32,648 bases of DNA from JBDRNO01 sp043811005 (GTDB lineage: Bacteria > Bacteroidota > Bacteroidia > NORP154), in assembly GCA_043811005.1 (NCBI GenBank), contig JBDRNO010000266.1, positions 1 to 32,648 of the forward strand, in the 5' to 3' direction. Made by a program: the position numbers and the translations under genes. The notes beneath the pieces were generated by a model. The model ran no database searches and had not been told where the DNA came from. It worked only from the letters and a program-made list of their open reading frames with translations. Positions 1 through 8,396 of the stretch are shown one piece after another; positions within the stretch are counted from its first letter, which is position 1; every line of letters begins with the position of its first letter.

Positions 1-1887
1 TCTTGCTTCGTAAGCATATTGCTTTTTAAATTTTTCAAAATCAAATTGCTTTAATTGTTTTGCGAAATCTTTGCTTTCCTGTTTTATTTCAATCTTAAAT
101 TGCTTATACACCTGTTTGTATTTCAGTTTACCCAATTTTGGTTTGCGTACTATTACAGGTATTTCCTGTTCATCTCCAATTTTAAGGTCGGCAATAGTAA
201 GTTGGTAGTTTTCCTTTAATTCTTTATCAAGTGTGTCATAATTTCCCGGCTCCAAAAAAATCAGGGCTTTTTCATCTTTCGCTTTTTCCACTTCTCTTAA
301 ACACCGGCAGGTGGTTTGCAAAACGAAATTTTTTGTGGTCTTTTGCCTTGGCAAAACAACACCCGTTAAACTCCTGCAGTCCCATCCTTCTGTTCCTACT
401 GCTACTAAAAGCACAACTCTTTTTTCGGAATAGGGTTTGTCGAGATTATTGAAAAGAGCCAGATTTTCTTTTGGAATTTTATACTTTTTGTCATCAGAGT
501 AATAAATCAATATTTCATTTTCTTTCCCCGTTCTGTTACCGTCAAACCAATTCTTTATAACCGGCAAAATATTTTCATTTAATGTTTTTTTGTTTGGGCA
601 ATAAAAAGCCACTTTGCTTTTTGTTCCGTTTTTATAAGTAATGTCATAGTTTGAGAAAAATTCATCCAATGCCTGTGTAATGAATTTGGTTTCTTTAACA
701 TCCTGCACTTTCGTTATCTGTGGTATTTTAAGGAATTTACCTATGCCATCCGACAGGGTATAATTATAAACAATATCCTGTATTTGATTAAGCCGTATTT
801 CATCATCCCCAATCTTCACCTTTGTTTTTACATAAGGTGTACCCGATAAGCCCAGCACAGTAATTATATTTTTGTGTTGATTTAAAATATTCACCGCTTC
901 TCTTAATTTCTTTTCAGCTTTGCCGCTGCCTTTATATGTGTGATGAACTTCATCAAGCACAACCGTAAGGAAAGGTATTTGCGATAATTTTTCCCGCAAC
1001 TCGTTTATTTTCTTTCTTTCCTCTGCTTTCTTTTCATCATAAAATGCGCTTGTCGGGTCAACATAAATTTTATCATCAACATCATATTTTTCCAATACCA
1101 CTTTTTCTGCATTGGTAATAAATACCAATCCGAAATTTTTGGTTTGCGTTTCACGGTTTACCTTTTCAAGATTTGGATTATTACCTTGTAATTTATCCTT
1201 TCTTTTAGAGCTTAAACTGTCTAAAATCTCAATATGAATAAGTTGCTTTAATACCTTTGCTTCGTTTTTTGGCAAAATCCATTCAGGGTTAAAATCTTTT
1301 ATGGTTTGCAGTGAAGGTAATATTGCAGTTTTAGAGGCGTGTGGAGCAAAAACAACAAAGTTGTGAGCAAACCGCTTGTCTTTTTTATTTAACTTGGCAA
1401 AATACAAATCAATATAAATAAAGCAAGCCATCAAATAAGTTTTGCCTGCCCCCATTGGCAAACTGAAAAGATAACTGGGATACTCAAAATTGTGTAACAG
1501 TTCATCTAATATAATATCCCAGTTGTGTTCATCCCCTTTCGTGTCATTTAATAAGGTTTCTTGAAATTTAGAAAGGTTATTATTCTGAACGAATTGATTG
1601 AGGAATTGTAATGTATAATTATTTTCAAATAATTGGTAAAACTTATATTCCTTTACTATTTCTTCATCAAATAACAAGCCCTGCTTGATTAAATCCGACA
1701 GTTTATTATTTTGCCCGGCAAACTTTAGCCATAAGTAAACCTCAATTGCCTCAATTTGCGGTTCCCGCAGTTTACCTTGCTTTTCTATGTACTTGATTAA
1801 GTTCCCGATTACTGACTGGTCATTATCCTTTTCCTCTTTAATCCAGCTTGCAGTTTTGTTTTCTATCAGGTCAAAAATTGTAAGCAT
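1..1887 (-). CDS. Type III restriction enzyme Res-like DEAD/DEAH helicase, partial (3' end outside window)
   Basis: An open frame runs from an ATG at 1887 off the left edge, giving 629 residues. It shows an SF2 helicase core of the ResIII (PF04851) kind: Walker A SLPMGAGKT at residues 142-150, Walker B/DEAH-like VVLDEVHH near 309-316, motif III-like SGTPY near 347, and a motif VI-like stretch ending QTTCRCLRE near 525. The N-terminal 140 residues are helical and unassigned. Res subunits of type III restriction systems use ATP hydrolysis to move along DNA and carry a C-terminal nuclease; that nuclease part lies outside the window, as would any Mod methyltransferase. It could instead be a helicase of another defence system. 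A TACTTTTG box just upstream may be its promoter. The helicase call is secure; the restriction role is inferred. Confidence 0.8.
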   Translation of the reverse strand, partial: MLTIFDLIENKTASWIKEEKDNDQSVIGNLIKYIEKQGKLREPQIEAIEVYLWLKFAGQNNKLSDLIKQGLLFDEEIVKEYKFYQLFENNYTLQFLNQFVQNNNLSKFQETLLNDTKGDEHNWDIILDELLHNFEYPSYLFSLPMGAGKTYLMACFIYIDLYFAKLNKKDKRFAHNFVVFAPHASKTAILPSLQTIKDFNPEWILPKNEAKVLKQLIHIEILDSLSSKRKDKLQGNNPNLEKVNRETQTKNFGLVFITNAEKVVLEKYDVDDKIYVDPTSAFYDEKKAEERKKINELREKLSQIPFLTVVLDEVHHTYKGSGKAEKKLREAVNILNQHKNIITVLGLSGTPYVKTKVKIGDDEIRLNQIQDIVYNYTLSDGIGKFLKIPQITKVQDVKETKFITQALDEFFSNYDITYKNGTKSKVAFYCPNKKTLNENILPVIKNWFDGNRTGKENEILIYYSDDKKYKIPKENLALFNNLDKPYSEKRVVLLVAVGTEGWDCRSLTGVVLPRQKTTKNFVLQTTCRCLREVEKAKDEKALIFLEPGNYDTLDKELKENYQLTIADLKIGDEQEIPVIVRKPKLGKLKYKQVYKQFKIEIKQESKDFAKQLKQFDFEKFKKQYAYEAR

Positions 1888-1910
1888 ATTTTATTAATAT
1901 TTCAATTTCC

Positions 1911-1918
1911 CAAAAGTA
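1911..1918 (-). promoter_or_regulatory. Putative -7 promoter box (TACTTTTG) for the helicase gene
   Basis: On the minus strand the box reads TACTTTTG and fits the Bacteroidota -7 consensus TAnnTTTG, about 23 nt before the ATG at 1887. No convincing TTG -33 element lies at the usual distance, so this is a motif match only. Confidence 0.35.
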
Positions 1919-2049
1919 TTAAATTAAGAATTAACATAATTATTTATTACCAATCCAAATCATATTAGCAAAAGATTCCGTTACCCGAACTTGCAAAAAG
2001 TTTAGAGAAATAAGAAATTTTTTATATCGAATTCACATTAGCATAGCTT

Positions 2050-5000
2050 TTACTCAAACGCCAGTCTAATGGAGCGGATAAAGACCCATGCGTCATCGCT
2101 CAAAGTTACATAAGGTCTTTTCAATACGTTGGGGGCGGAGATGGTCATTTTATTATCTCCTATTGTAAATGCCTGACCTGATATCAAAATAACGGCTTTA
2201 TTTTCCACGCTTAATACTTCTTCCCCGAGCATTCGGGATGAAATAACATCGCCTTCGTTAAGCCACCGTCTGAATTGTATTTGCGTCCATTCGTTGTAAG
2301 GTTCATTCTTGCCGAGCATGTTTTCTGCGAAACGGATACCGGCAGTTCTCCAGAGCTGTTCTTCCAGTTCCTTAGAGCCCTTCATCGCTTCCTGCATATC
2401 TGAGGTTGCCAGCCAAAGGGCGGTAACCGGTGTTTCGGCAGTTACTGTTGCAGTTCTCTTAACGCCTGTAAGGACAGCCATCTCTCCAATAACACTGCCA
2501 GGACCTAAAATATCAACTATATAGTCGCCCACCGTAACTTTAACAGTACCGCGGGCTATGATAAACAAGCCGTCTCCGGGGCCTCCCTGTTCAACTAAAG
2601 TCTGCCCTGAAGTATATAAACGTTCACGGACCAGATCAACCACTTTATTGAAAATTTCAGGTTCCAGGATCTGGAGCCATGGCACTTCCTTAAGTAATTC
2701 AACCGGTTCGGGCAATTGAATTGATGGTGGTGTATTCATGAGCATTTTCATGCGCTCCTCAACACTATCCAACATTTTACCGGCTTCATCCTGTTCGATC
2801 CTGCCTTGTTTCAGAAGGTTATTTACAGTGCTTTGCTCGTGATTAAGGACAGAGCGAATTGCCTGTTTGGTTTCGATTGCAATGGCAATTTCAGGATACA
2901 CCTCACGAAGGTTTTTAATATAATTCAATCCCCTGATCCTGTTTTGATTGATCTCATCCTTGATCATTGCAATGATTTTTGTATTTTCTGCTTCCGGTTC
3001 TTTTCCGTTTGCCTGCGTTGATTCCGGCTTGTCATGAGTGGCATACAGGTTATGTGAAATGCTTTCCACAAGTTTTACCACCTCCTCCTGTGCTACAACA
3101 AATCCGCGGGCAATGTCATAGTTCATTGCCAGTCTTTCAGAGAGAAAACTTTTGGCAAACCTGCCAAAAAGAGGAATTGTTTGAAGTTTACTCAATAATT
3201 TTGGAGTACCCCAAAGCTGTTCCAGGTATTTCCTTTCAGATAACGGAATTGCACCCCCATCATCCAGAGTTTCGCTGATGCCATCTGACAATCTGCGAAC
3301 TGCAATGGGACCCAGTAAACCATCTTTGAATTGGTACCAATAGCTGCTTTTTTCTTTTTCAAGGATACGCCTTCTGGTTTCTGAAAGAGTATCCATGGAG
3401 GCACGGTCTTCTTCACTAATAACCGGAATATCCGGATGCGGAAGATATTCCCTGACAGAATTCCAATTAGCGCCACTCATAAAACGGTCGCTTTTAAGAA
3501 CTTCAAGGACATTTTTAGTATCAGTGGCAAGGTGGTGAAAAGCATTCGACATCATCATTGCTTTTATAGCAGGTATTTTTGTCAAACCCAAAAAATTAAC
3601 TAAAGCTTTTATTGTAGTGGCATTAATGAGCAAGGTCAGGGTTACGGTTCCGGCTAACAGGAAGAGGAACTGGTTACGGATCTCTTCGGAAATATATTTA
3701 TCATCTACTCCTGCCACTATCAAAGCAAGAGCCAGTCCAATAGCCCCTCTTAATCCGCCCCACCATAAGATATAAGAATCCTTGACCTGTAATCCATAAC
3801 CTGCTTTGCGCATGATAGGGAAAAGGATCAATATGGTAATTGCGCGTATAATATGAATACCGATATAAATGATACCTAAAATGAGAAAATCATTGGCAGT
3901 AAAGACTATTCGTTGAGCTATAACTACTCCAACAATAATGAATATAAGGGTATTGGCTATAAAAGCTGCGAGTTCCCAGAATTCATGAAGAAAATGCTCT
4001 ACCTCGGGGCTGATGCGTGTTCGCCCGACACCTGCCATTACCAATCCTAATGATACCAGACCTAAGATACCCGAAACATGGAAAAAGTGCTCTGCGATAA
4101 AAAATGTAAGGTAAGCTGCTGCAACAATAACCGTTATCTCCACCAATGCGTCATTAAATACTTTTTTCACCCATGCAATTGTTACTCCCCCGATAATTAT
4201 TCCGAGTAAAGTGCCACCTATAGCCACCCGTCCAAACTCTACAACGGGTGAAGTGCCGGTAGCCATACCGACAAGAGGAAGATAGAAGACCATAAAGATC
4301 ACGATTGCAGTGCCATCGTTTAATAGAGACTCGCCTTCGATCAGGTGAGCCAGTTTCTTGCTTGCACCTACTTCTTTAAGGATGGAAACCACTGCAACCG
4401 GGTCTGTTGCACTGATTACCGCTCCGAACATCAAGGCAATGCTCCAGCCCCAACCGATTAAACCGATATCAAATTTATCAAGACTTATTACCAAAATAGC
4501 AGTTAAGATCATTGCAATAATTATCCCAGGAACAGCTAAAAGAAGTGCATTGGCCAAAGATTTTTTAAATGTATGCATATCCATTGCAAACGCAGCTTCG
4601 AAGATCAGGGTAGGCAGGAATACAAATAATATAACATGCGGGTCAATATGTCCGGCCCAGCCAATGGCGAGGCTTACTGATTCGAATCCTCCCTCAAAAA
4701 ATCCAAGCCTGGCAGCAACGCCTAAGACAATTCCGATCAAAAGCAATGTTACAGTATATGGCAAAGGGCTTTTACGCAAAAAGTGGCGTGTAGCAGCACC
4801 AATGATAAGGGCTATGATGATGAAAAACAACGGTTCCATGCCACCTCCATGTCCGGATCCGGCATCTCCTGTCTCAGAATGTTCTGTTTCAGTTGATTCA
4901 GTACCGTTATGCTCTGCTTCAGCATGTTTTGTTCCGCCATGCTCAACTACTATCTCACTTTTATGTGATTTTTCTTTATCATCCTTTTCCTGGGAATAAA

Positions 5001-5064
5001 TGTTGTTAATACTTCCAAAGGTGAAAATGGAAGTGAAAAGGATCAGGGTTATTAGTTTTTTCAT
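2050..5064 (-). CDS. CPA1-type Na+/H+ antiporter with C-terminal cyclic-nucleotide-binding domain (SOS1-like layout)
   Basis: This 1004-residue protein starts with a signal peptide (1-24), followed by a histidine-rich acidic segment (about 30-75) and a polytopic exchanger domain (about 78-500). The exchanger shows NhaP/SOS1-type signatures: SATDPVAVV with D221, and EGESLLNDGTA with N249-D250. A long cytosolic, largely helical region follows, then a cyclic-nucleotide-binding fold at roughly 800-895 with a phosphate-binding cassette (GEMAVLTGVKRTATV) that keeps the arginine, and a C-terminal tail. The expected role is exchange of Na+ (or K+) for H+ across the inner membrane, with the C-terminal domain sensing cAMP or cGMP. 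It starts 23 nt after the HEPN gene, so co-transcription is possible. The adenylate cyclase next door offers a ligand source. Exchanger and CNBD are seen; ion and ligand choice are inferred. Confidence 0.92.
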   Translation of the reverse strand: MKKLITLILFTSIFTFGSINNIYSQEKDDKEKSHKSEIVVEHGGTKHAEAEHNGTESTETEHSETGDAGSGHGGGMEPLFFIIIALIIGAATRHFLRKSPLPYTVTLLLIGIVLGVAARLGFFEGGFESVSLAIGWAGHIDPHVILFVFLPTLIFEAAFAMDMHTFKKSLANALLLAVPGIIIAMILTAILVISLDKFDIGLIGWGWSIALMFGAVISATDPVAVVSILKEVGASKKLAHLIEGESLLNDGTAIVIFMVFYLPLVGMATGTSPVVEFGRVAIGGTLLGIIIGGVTIAWVKKVFNDALVEITVIVAAAYLTFFIAEHFFHVSGILGLVSLGLVMAGVGRTRISPEVEHFLHEFWELAAFIANTLIFIIVGVVIAQRIVFTANDFLILGIIYIGIHIIRAITILILFPIMRKAGYGLQVKDSYILWWGGLRGAIGLALALIVAGVDDKYISEEIRNQFLFLLAGTVTLTLLINATTIKALVNFLGLTKIPAIKAMMMSNAFHHLATDTKNVLEVLKSDRFMSGANWNSVREYLPHPDIPVISEEDRASMDTLSETRRRILEKEKSSYWYQFKDGLLGPIAVRRLSDGISETLDDGGAIPLSERKYLEQLWGTPKLLSKLQTIPLFGRFAKSFLSERLAMNYDIARGFVVAQEEVVKLVESISHNLYATHDKPESTQANGKEPEAENTKIIAMIKDEINQNRIRGLNYIKNLREVYPEIAIAIETKQAIRSVLNHEQSTVNNLLKQGRIEQDEAGKMLDSVEERMKMLMNTPPSIQLPEPVELLKEVPWLQILEPEIFNKVVDLVRERLYTSGQTLVEQGGPGDGLFIIARGTVKVTVGDYIVDILGPGSVIGEMAVLTGVKRTATVTAETPVTALWLATSDMQEAMKGSKELEEQLWRTAGIRFAENMLGKNEPYNEWTQIQFRRWLNEGDVISSRMLGEEVLSVENKAVILISGQAFTIGDNKMTISAPNVLKRPYVTLSDDAWVFIRSIRLAFE

Positions 5065-5087
5065 AAGTGAATATTTTATTATTATTA

Positions 5088-5504
5088 TTAAATGGGGGGG
5101 AGATTTATGTTTTTTAGAACTTTATCTTCTATCTTTTCAGCTGCTTCAATTGCTTTAATAGCATCATCCTTATTTATGTTTTCAAATGGGAGATCTCCAG
5201 GATAACGACCTTCTGTGATATATTCATTTAGCAGGTGGCATTCTTCCTTTAATATATCAAATTTTGGGTTATAATCTATACAAGACACGAGTAAATCAAC
5301 TAAGTCATGAGTTTTTTCAAGCTCCCATCCATTCCGAATTAAAAATGCCTTTAGGTATTTTTCTGCACTTCCCTGACAAAGAAAGCATATAGTGGGATAT
5401 GGTGAATATTCTTCATCAATTCCAGATTTAGCAAATAATAGATTCTCTCTGGCGATTGAAAACCATTCTTCAATTAATTTTATTTTTTCTTTTTTTATTT
5501 TCAT
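5088..5504 (-). CDS. HEPN-domain protein paired with MNT nucleotidyltransferase
   Basis: The protein has 138 residues from the ATG at 5504. I prefer this start because the open frame above it (to 5594) only re-reads the nucleotidyltransferase gene. It has the helical HEPN pattern of PF05168: an N-terminal WFSIARENLLFAK helix, a central LCQGSAEKYLKAFLI helix, then the KTHDLVDLL motif. In HEPN toxins an R-x4-6-H motif forms the RNase site; here the nearest arginine before the histidine is nine positions away (R in IRNGWELEKTH), so nuclease activity is doubtful. The gene overlaps its upstream partner by 35 nt, so the two are probably translated together as a toxin-antitoxin-like or nucleotidyltransferase pair. 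Confidence 0.8.
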   Translation of the reverse strand: MKIKKEKIKLIEEWFSIARENLLFAKSGIDEEYSPYPTICFLCQGSAEKYLKAFLIRNGWELEKTHDLVDLLVSCIDYNPKFDILKEECHLLNEYITEGRYPGDLPFENINKDDAIKAIEAAEKIEDKVLKNINLPPI

Positions 5505-5841
5505 ATAATATTTTTCCGTCTTTAAAAATATGATATAAATAGAAAGGATTTTCAGCTTTAAAATTCCATTCAACTTCTTTTGTTTTTCTAACAAAAATAT
5601 CTACAGAAAATCTACGACCCCAAAGTAGTCTATCCACTTTTCGCCTCATCACCCTGCTGGATTCTTTATCATCTTTGATAATAAACAAATCCAAATCGCT
5701 ATCCTTTGAAAAATCCCCCCTGGCATACGAACCAAAAAGAATAATTTTCTCAGGTTGAATTTCTCGAACAATCTTATCAACTATATATTCTATCAGTTCC
5801 GGGGTTATTTTATCGGTATTTAATTTTGGATCTCTTGGCAT
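5470..5841 (-). CDS. MNT-type minimal nucleotidyltransferase
   Basis: This 123-residue protein of the DNA polymerase beta superfamily carries the full GSx10DxD catalytic signature (GSYARGDFSKDSDLDLF, about residues 37-53) and a later acidic residue in SVDIFV, the usual third metal ligand. MNT proteins paired with HEPN proteins can act as antitoxins, in the HepT/MntA case by attaching AMP to the HEPN partner. The downstream HEPN gene overlaps by 35 nt, which supports joint function. A TACCTTTG box lies 30-37 nt upstream of the ATG. The family is clear. Toxin-antitoxin behaviour is inferred, since the HEPN partner belongs to a different subfamily from HepT and has a doubtful RNase motif. Confidence 0.85.
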   Translation of the reverse strand: MPRDPKLNTDKITPELIEYIVDKIVREIQPEKIILFGSYARGDFSKDSDLDLFIIKDDKESSRVMRRKVDRLLWGRRFSVDIFVRKTKEVEWNFKAENPFYLYHIFKDGKILYENKKRKNKIN

Positions 5842-5870
5842 TTTAGATATATGTAGGCTCTTTTTAAAAG

Positions 5871-5878
5871 CAAAGGTA
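5871..5878 (-). promoter_or_regulatory. Putative -7 promoter box (TACCTTTG) for the MNT-HEPN pair
   Basis: The minus strand reads TACCTTTG, a match to TAnnTTTG that would place the transcript start about 25 nt before the ATG at 5841. No good -33 TTG is visible. Confidence 0.4.
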
Positions 5879-5931
5879 TCAACAAATTTAAGATAATTTT
5901 TTTAAAAAAATTGCTGGAATGTTGGAAAACT

Positions 5932-5997
5932 GGAATATTGGAATAATGGGAAAAAGAATTCAACCAACATTCCATCATTCCATTGTTCCAATATTCC
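5932..5997. repeat. Intergenic inverted repeat, 18-nt arms
   Basis: Arms at 5932-5949 (GGAATATTGGAATAATGG) and 5980-5997 pair at 17 of 18 positions. A second pair, GGAATGTTGG at 5926-5935 and its complement at 5963-5972, interlocks with the first. It sits in the 284-nt gap between two minus-strand genes and codes for nothing that I can see. Confidence 0.75.
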
Positions 5998-6125
5998 TGA
6001 TTGATTTTATTCCCGCTGAAATATAGATTTAATTCAAATAGTAGTATTTAAATTTATGTAAAGTCTGATACATTGGTTTTTGAATTGCAAAAATGAAAAA
6101 AATAATATTAAGTAAGAATATACTA

Positions 6126-7988
6126 TTATAAATAAGACTTTAAAGCCTTGTAAGATTTATAAGACTCAACAATTCCCCGTATTTTTTCAATATATTTTTG
6201 TTTTACGGGTTGTCTCAGGGATTTAGTGGTTTTAGTAAAATAGTGATGGCTTTCAAGGAATTTTAACTGGATTTCATTCCATTTTATTTCATCCATTTCT
6301 ATTCCAACTGCATTGAGCTCTTTGAATAAGGTTTCTGATATTTGATAAAAGTCATCCCTGCCTAAATAGTCGAGGTCGGCATCGCAAATTATTTTCTCCA
6401 GATGATTTTTAGGATTTTGAGGGACTTGGGTTGCCATGATCATACCACAAACAACATCTATTTGCTTTTTAGAAAAATTGAAACGAGGTAATACCGAACG
6501 GGCAATTTTACAGCTTTCTTCTTCATGTCCTTTATAAGTTTTAATAAAACCGGAATCATGGAAAAGAGCTGCAATTTTTAAAAGCTCTATTTCCTCTTTT
6601 TTAGTCTTTTCCGAAAGGGCTATATTTATTGCTGAATTATAAACATCTACTGTATGATGTACGCCATGGTATGAGAGATTGGATGGAAGTTCCTTTTTCA
6701 GTTTGTTTAATATGAATTCCTTAAGTTTAATAAACTCCGGTTTTTCCTTTTCACATTCAATAAAATACATGTCAATTTCTCCTTTGCCTTTAGCTACAAT
6801 TTTTCCCCGGTATGTACAATCAAAGTGATTTTTGATTATCATATGTGTATTTGCGGAAATATTGATCTTTCCAGGTTCACCGTTACTTTCCATTCTTGCT
6901 GCGGTGTTAACGGTATCACCCCATACATCATAAGTAAATTTTTTAGCTCCTACAACACCGGCTACAAGTGGACCGGAATGAATCCCAACACGCATGCGCC
7001 ATTTTATTTCTGAGGTTTTTCCTCTTAAATCAAGATATTCTATCATCTCCTGAGCTGCTCTTATGCATTGTAAAGCGTGCAAATTATTTTTTTTTGGTAT
7101 TCCGCATGCAGCCATATATGCATCACCGATCGTTTTAATTTTCTCAACGCCATATTTTGCCATTATAGAATCAAAATTTTCAAAAATATCATTGAGTTCA
7201 TTAACGAGAAGTTTTGCGGAAATTTTAGCTGATGTTTTAGTAAAATCCTTGAAGTCAGTAAAAAGCATGGTTACTTGTTTATGATACTGTGGAGCTACTT
7301 TCCCCTTTTGTTTTAGCTCATCAGCCACCTCTATAGGAAGGATGTTATGTAACAGGCGCTCTGATTCATCCTTTTCCGCTCTTAATTCCTTGGTGCGTTC
7401 AGCCACCTGCATCTCAAGTATTTCATTTTGTTTTTCCATCATCTCTTTCTTTTCCCGTTCCTGGCGAAGCGTCTCTTGGGCTAATCTTTGATTTTCAATT
7501 GCACTGACAATAATATTTGTAAGAAGTTTTAAAAAGTTCAGATGCTTAATGATAGAGCTAACACCTACTGCTTCCTCAGTGATATCTCCAAGTATAAGGT
7601 AAGCCAATGGTTTTTCCCCGTAATAAACCGGAACAACCATATCAAATGTCTTGAAGATCTCATTATCGAGTGATGTAACAGATGTTATTTCTTGCAATTC
7701 AATAAGATCCCGTTTTACATCAAATTTATCAAGCTCATTATCCTCTACACCATAGTCTAATATACATCTCCATCTTTTGTATTTAGCAAATAAGATCAAT
7801 TTTTCGATCTTAAGCTCATCTTTGACAAAACGCTCAAATTTTTCAAGGATCTCTAATGTAGAAAGATTACTGCTGATGGCATTTGTGATTTCGAGTAAAA
7901 TATTGAGCTGCAGGTCTTTTATATGAAGCCGTTCTTTGAATCGTAATATTTTTTTGCCAATAATATCTTTTATTTCTATATCAGCCAT
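6126..7988 (-). CDS. Class III adenylate cyclase with GAF-like N-terminus and C-terminal HD domain
   Basis: The protein has 620 residues. A GAF-like sensor (about 25-165) leads through a coiled coil (about 165-215) into a class III cyclase domain (about 235-410), then an HD domain (about 430-600). Cyclase residues are all present: metal aspartates D245 (LFTDFKDFT) and D289 (KTIGDAYMA), the adenine-selecting pair K285 and D354 (YDVWGDTVN), N361 and R365. This predicts cAMP, not cGMP. The HD part keeps H441, the H477-D478 pair (ALFHDSGF), H488 and D536/D538 (CDADLD), as in metal-dependent phosphohydrolases. It has no transmembrane segment, so it is probably a soluble homodimer. The HD domain could hydrolyse a nucleotide or only sense one; the sequence does not decide. 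Neighbouring cyclic-nucleotide-binding transport proteins are plausible targets. Confidence 0.93.
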   Translation of the reverse strand: MADIEIKDIIGKKILRFKERLHIKDLQLNILLEITNAISSNLSTLEILEKFERFVKDELKIEKLILFAKYKRWRCILDYGVEDNELDKFDVKRDLIELQEITSVTSLDNEIFKTFDMVVPVYYGEKPLAYLILGDITEEAVGVSSIIKHLNFLKLLTNIIVSAIENQRLAQETLRQEREKKEMMEKQNEILEMQVAERTKELRAEKDESERLLHNILPIEVADELKQKGKVAPQYHKQVTMLFTDFKDFTKTSAKISAKLLVNELNDIFENFDSIMAKYGVEKIKTIGDAYMAACGIPKKNNLHALQCIRAAQEMIEYLDLRGKTSEIKWRMRVGIHSGPLVAGVVGAKKFTYDVWGDTVNTAARMESNGEPGKINISANTHMIIKNHFDCTYRGKIVAKGKGEIDMYFIECEKEKPEFIKLKEFILNKLKKELPSNLSYHGVHHTVDVYNSAINIALSEKTKKEEIELLKIAALFHDSGFIKTYKGHEEESCKIARSVLPRFNFSKKQIDVVCGMIMATQVPQNPKNHLEKIICDADLDYLGRDDFYQISETLFKELNAVGIEMDEIKWNEIQLKFLESHHYFTKTTKSLRQPVKQKYIEKIRGIVESYKSYKALKSYL

Positions 7989-8073
7989 TTTTATTAAGTA
8001 TAAATTATTCCGTTAGAGAGATTTATTATTAATAACATATAAACGATATTTTTTGTAAATACACAAGTTGGCA

Positions 8074-8119
8074 GCAGGCAGTCGGCAAAAATAAAAAATG
8101 TATACTGCGGACTGCCTAC
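8074..8119. repeat. Small intergenic inverted repeat
   Basis: GCAGGCAGTCGGCA (8074-8087) pairs with TGCGGACTGCCTAC (8106-8119) at 12 of 14 positions across an A/T-rich loop. It is one of several unrelated palindromes in the gap 7989-8396. Confidence 0.65.
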
Positions 8120-8142
8120 TACCTATTTGCAAAAATAAATAA

Positions 8143-8284
8143 TAACACCATAATCCGGGCAAGCCAGACTTGGAAATTTTGGCGTAATGTTATAAATTTA
8201 TATGTTTATTAGCAAATATAAAAGACCTGTTTGCATGCCATGACGGCATGCCGTGGGTTCTGGCTTGTACAGATTATGGGGTTA
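8143..8284. repeat. 142-bp MITE-like element with 25-nt terminal inverted repeats
   Basis: The ends 8143-8167 (starting TAACACCATAATC) and 8260-8284 (ending GATTATGGGGTTA) are inverted copies matching at 21 of 25 positions. The interior has no ORF but holds a perfect GCATGCC/GGCATGC hairpin at 8233-8251. Size, terminal repeats and lack of coding fit a miniature inverted-repeat element. I cannot see a clear target-site duplication. It lies just upstream of the DUF1538 promoter. The rest of the 408-nt gap holds only the smaller palindrome at 8074-8119 and that promoter. Confidence 0.55.
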
Positions 8285-8308
8285 AAGATATAAAAAAATA
8301 AAAATTCA

Positions 8309-8338
8309 TTGAATTTAAAAAAGAGGGTATTATATTTG
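8309..8338 (+). promoter_or_regulatory. Bacteroidota-type promoter of the DUF1538-PII operon
   Basis: TTG at 8309-8311, a 19-nt spacer and TATATTTG at 8331-8338 match the Bacteroidota primary promoter pattern well. Transcription should start near 8343, leaving a leader of about 54 nt before the ATG at 8397. Confidence 0.6.
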
Positions 8339-8396
8339 GACAAAAATTTTCAATTAAACCAAAACAGAGATTGAAACTTAAAAAAGCATATTAACT

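Noticed and set aside
231..452. A plus-strand 73-codon frame opposite the helicase
   Set aside because: It is antisense to the conserved motif VI region of the helicase and has no signal of its own.
4358..4999. A 213-codon plus-strand frame opposite the antiporter gene
   Set aside because: It lies fully antisense to strongly conserved membrane-domain codons and has no recognisable protein features. It is a shadow frame.
5505..5594. Extended N-terminus for the HEPN protein starting at 5594
   Set aside because: The extra 30 residues only re-read the C-terminus of the nucleotidyltransferase gene, and the HEPN similarity begins after the ATG at 5504.
8148..8279. Riboswitch upstream of the DUF1538 gene
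   Set aside because: The paired arms lie before the mapped -33/-7 promoter, so they would not be in the leader RNA, and they do not match a riboswitch I know.
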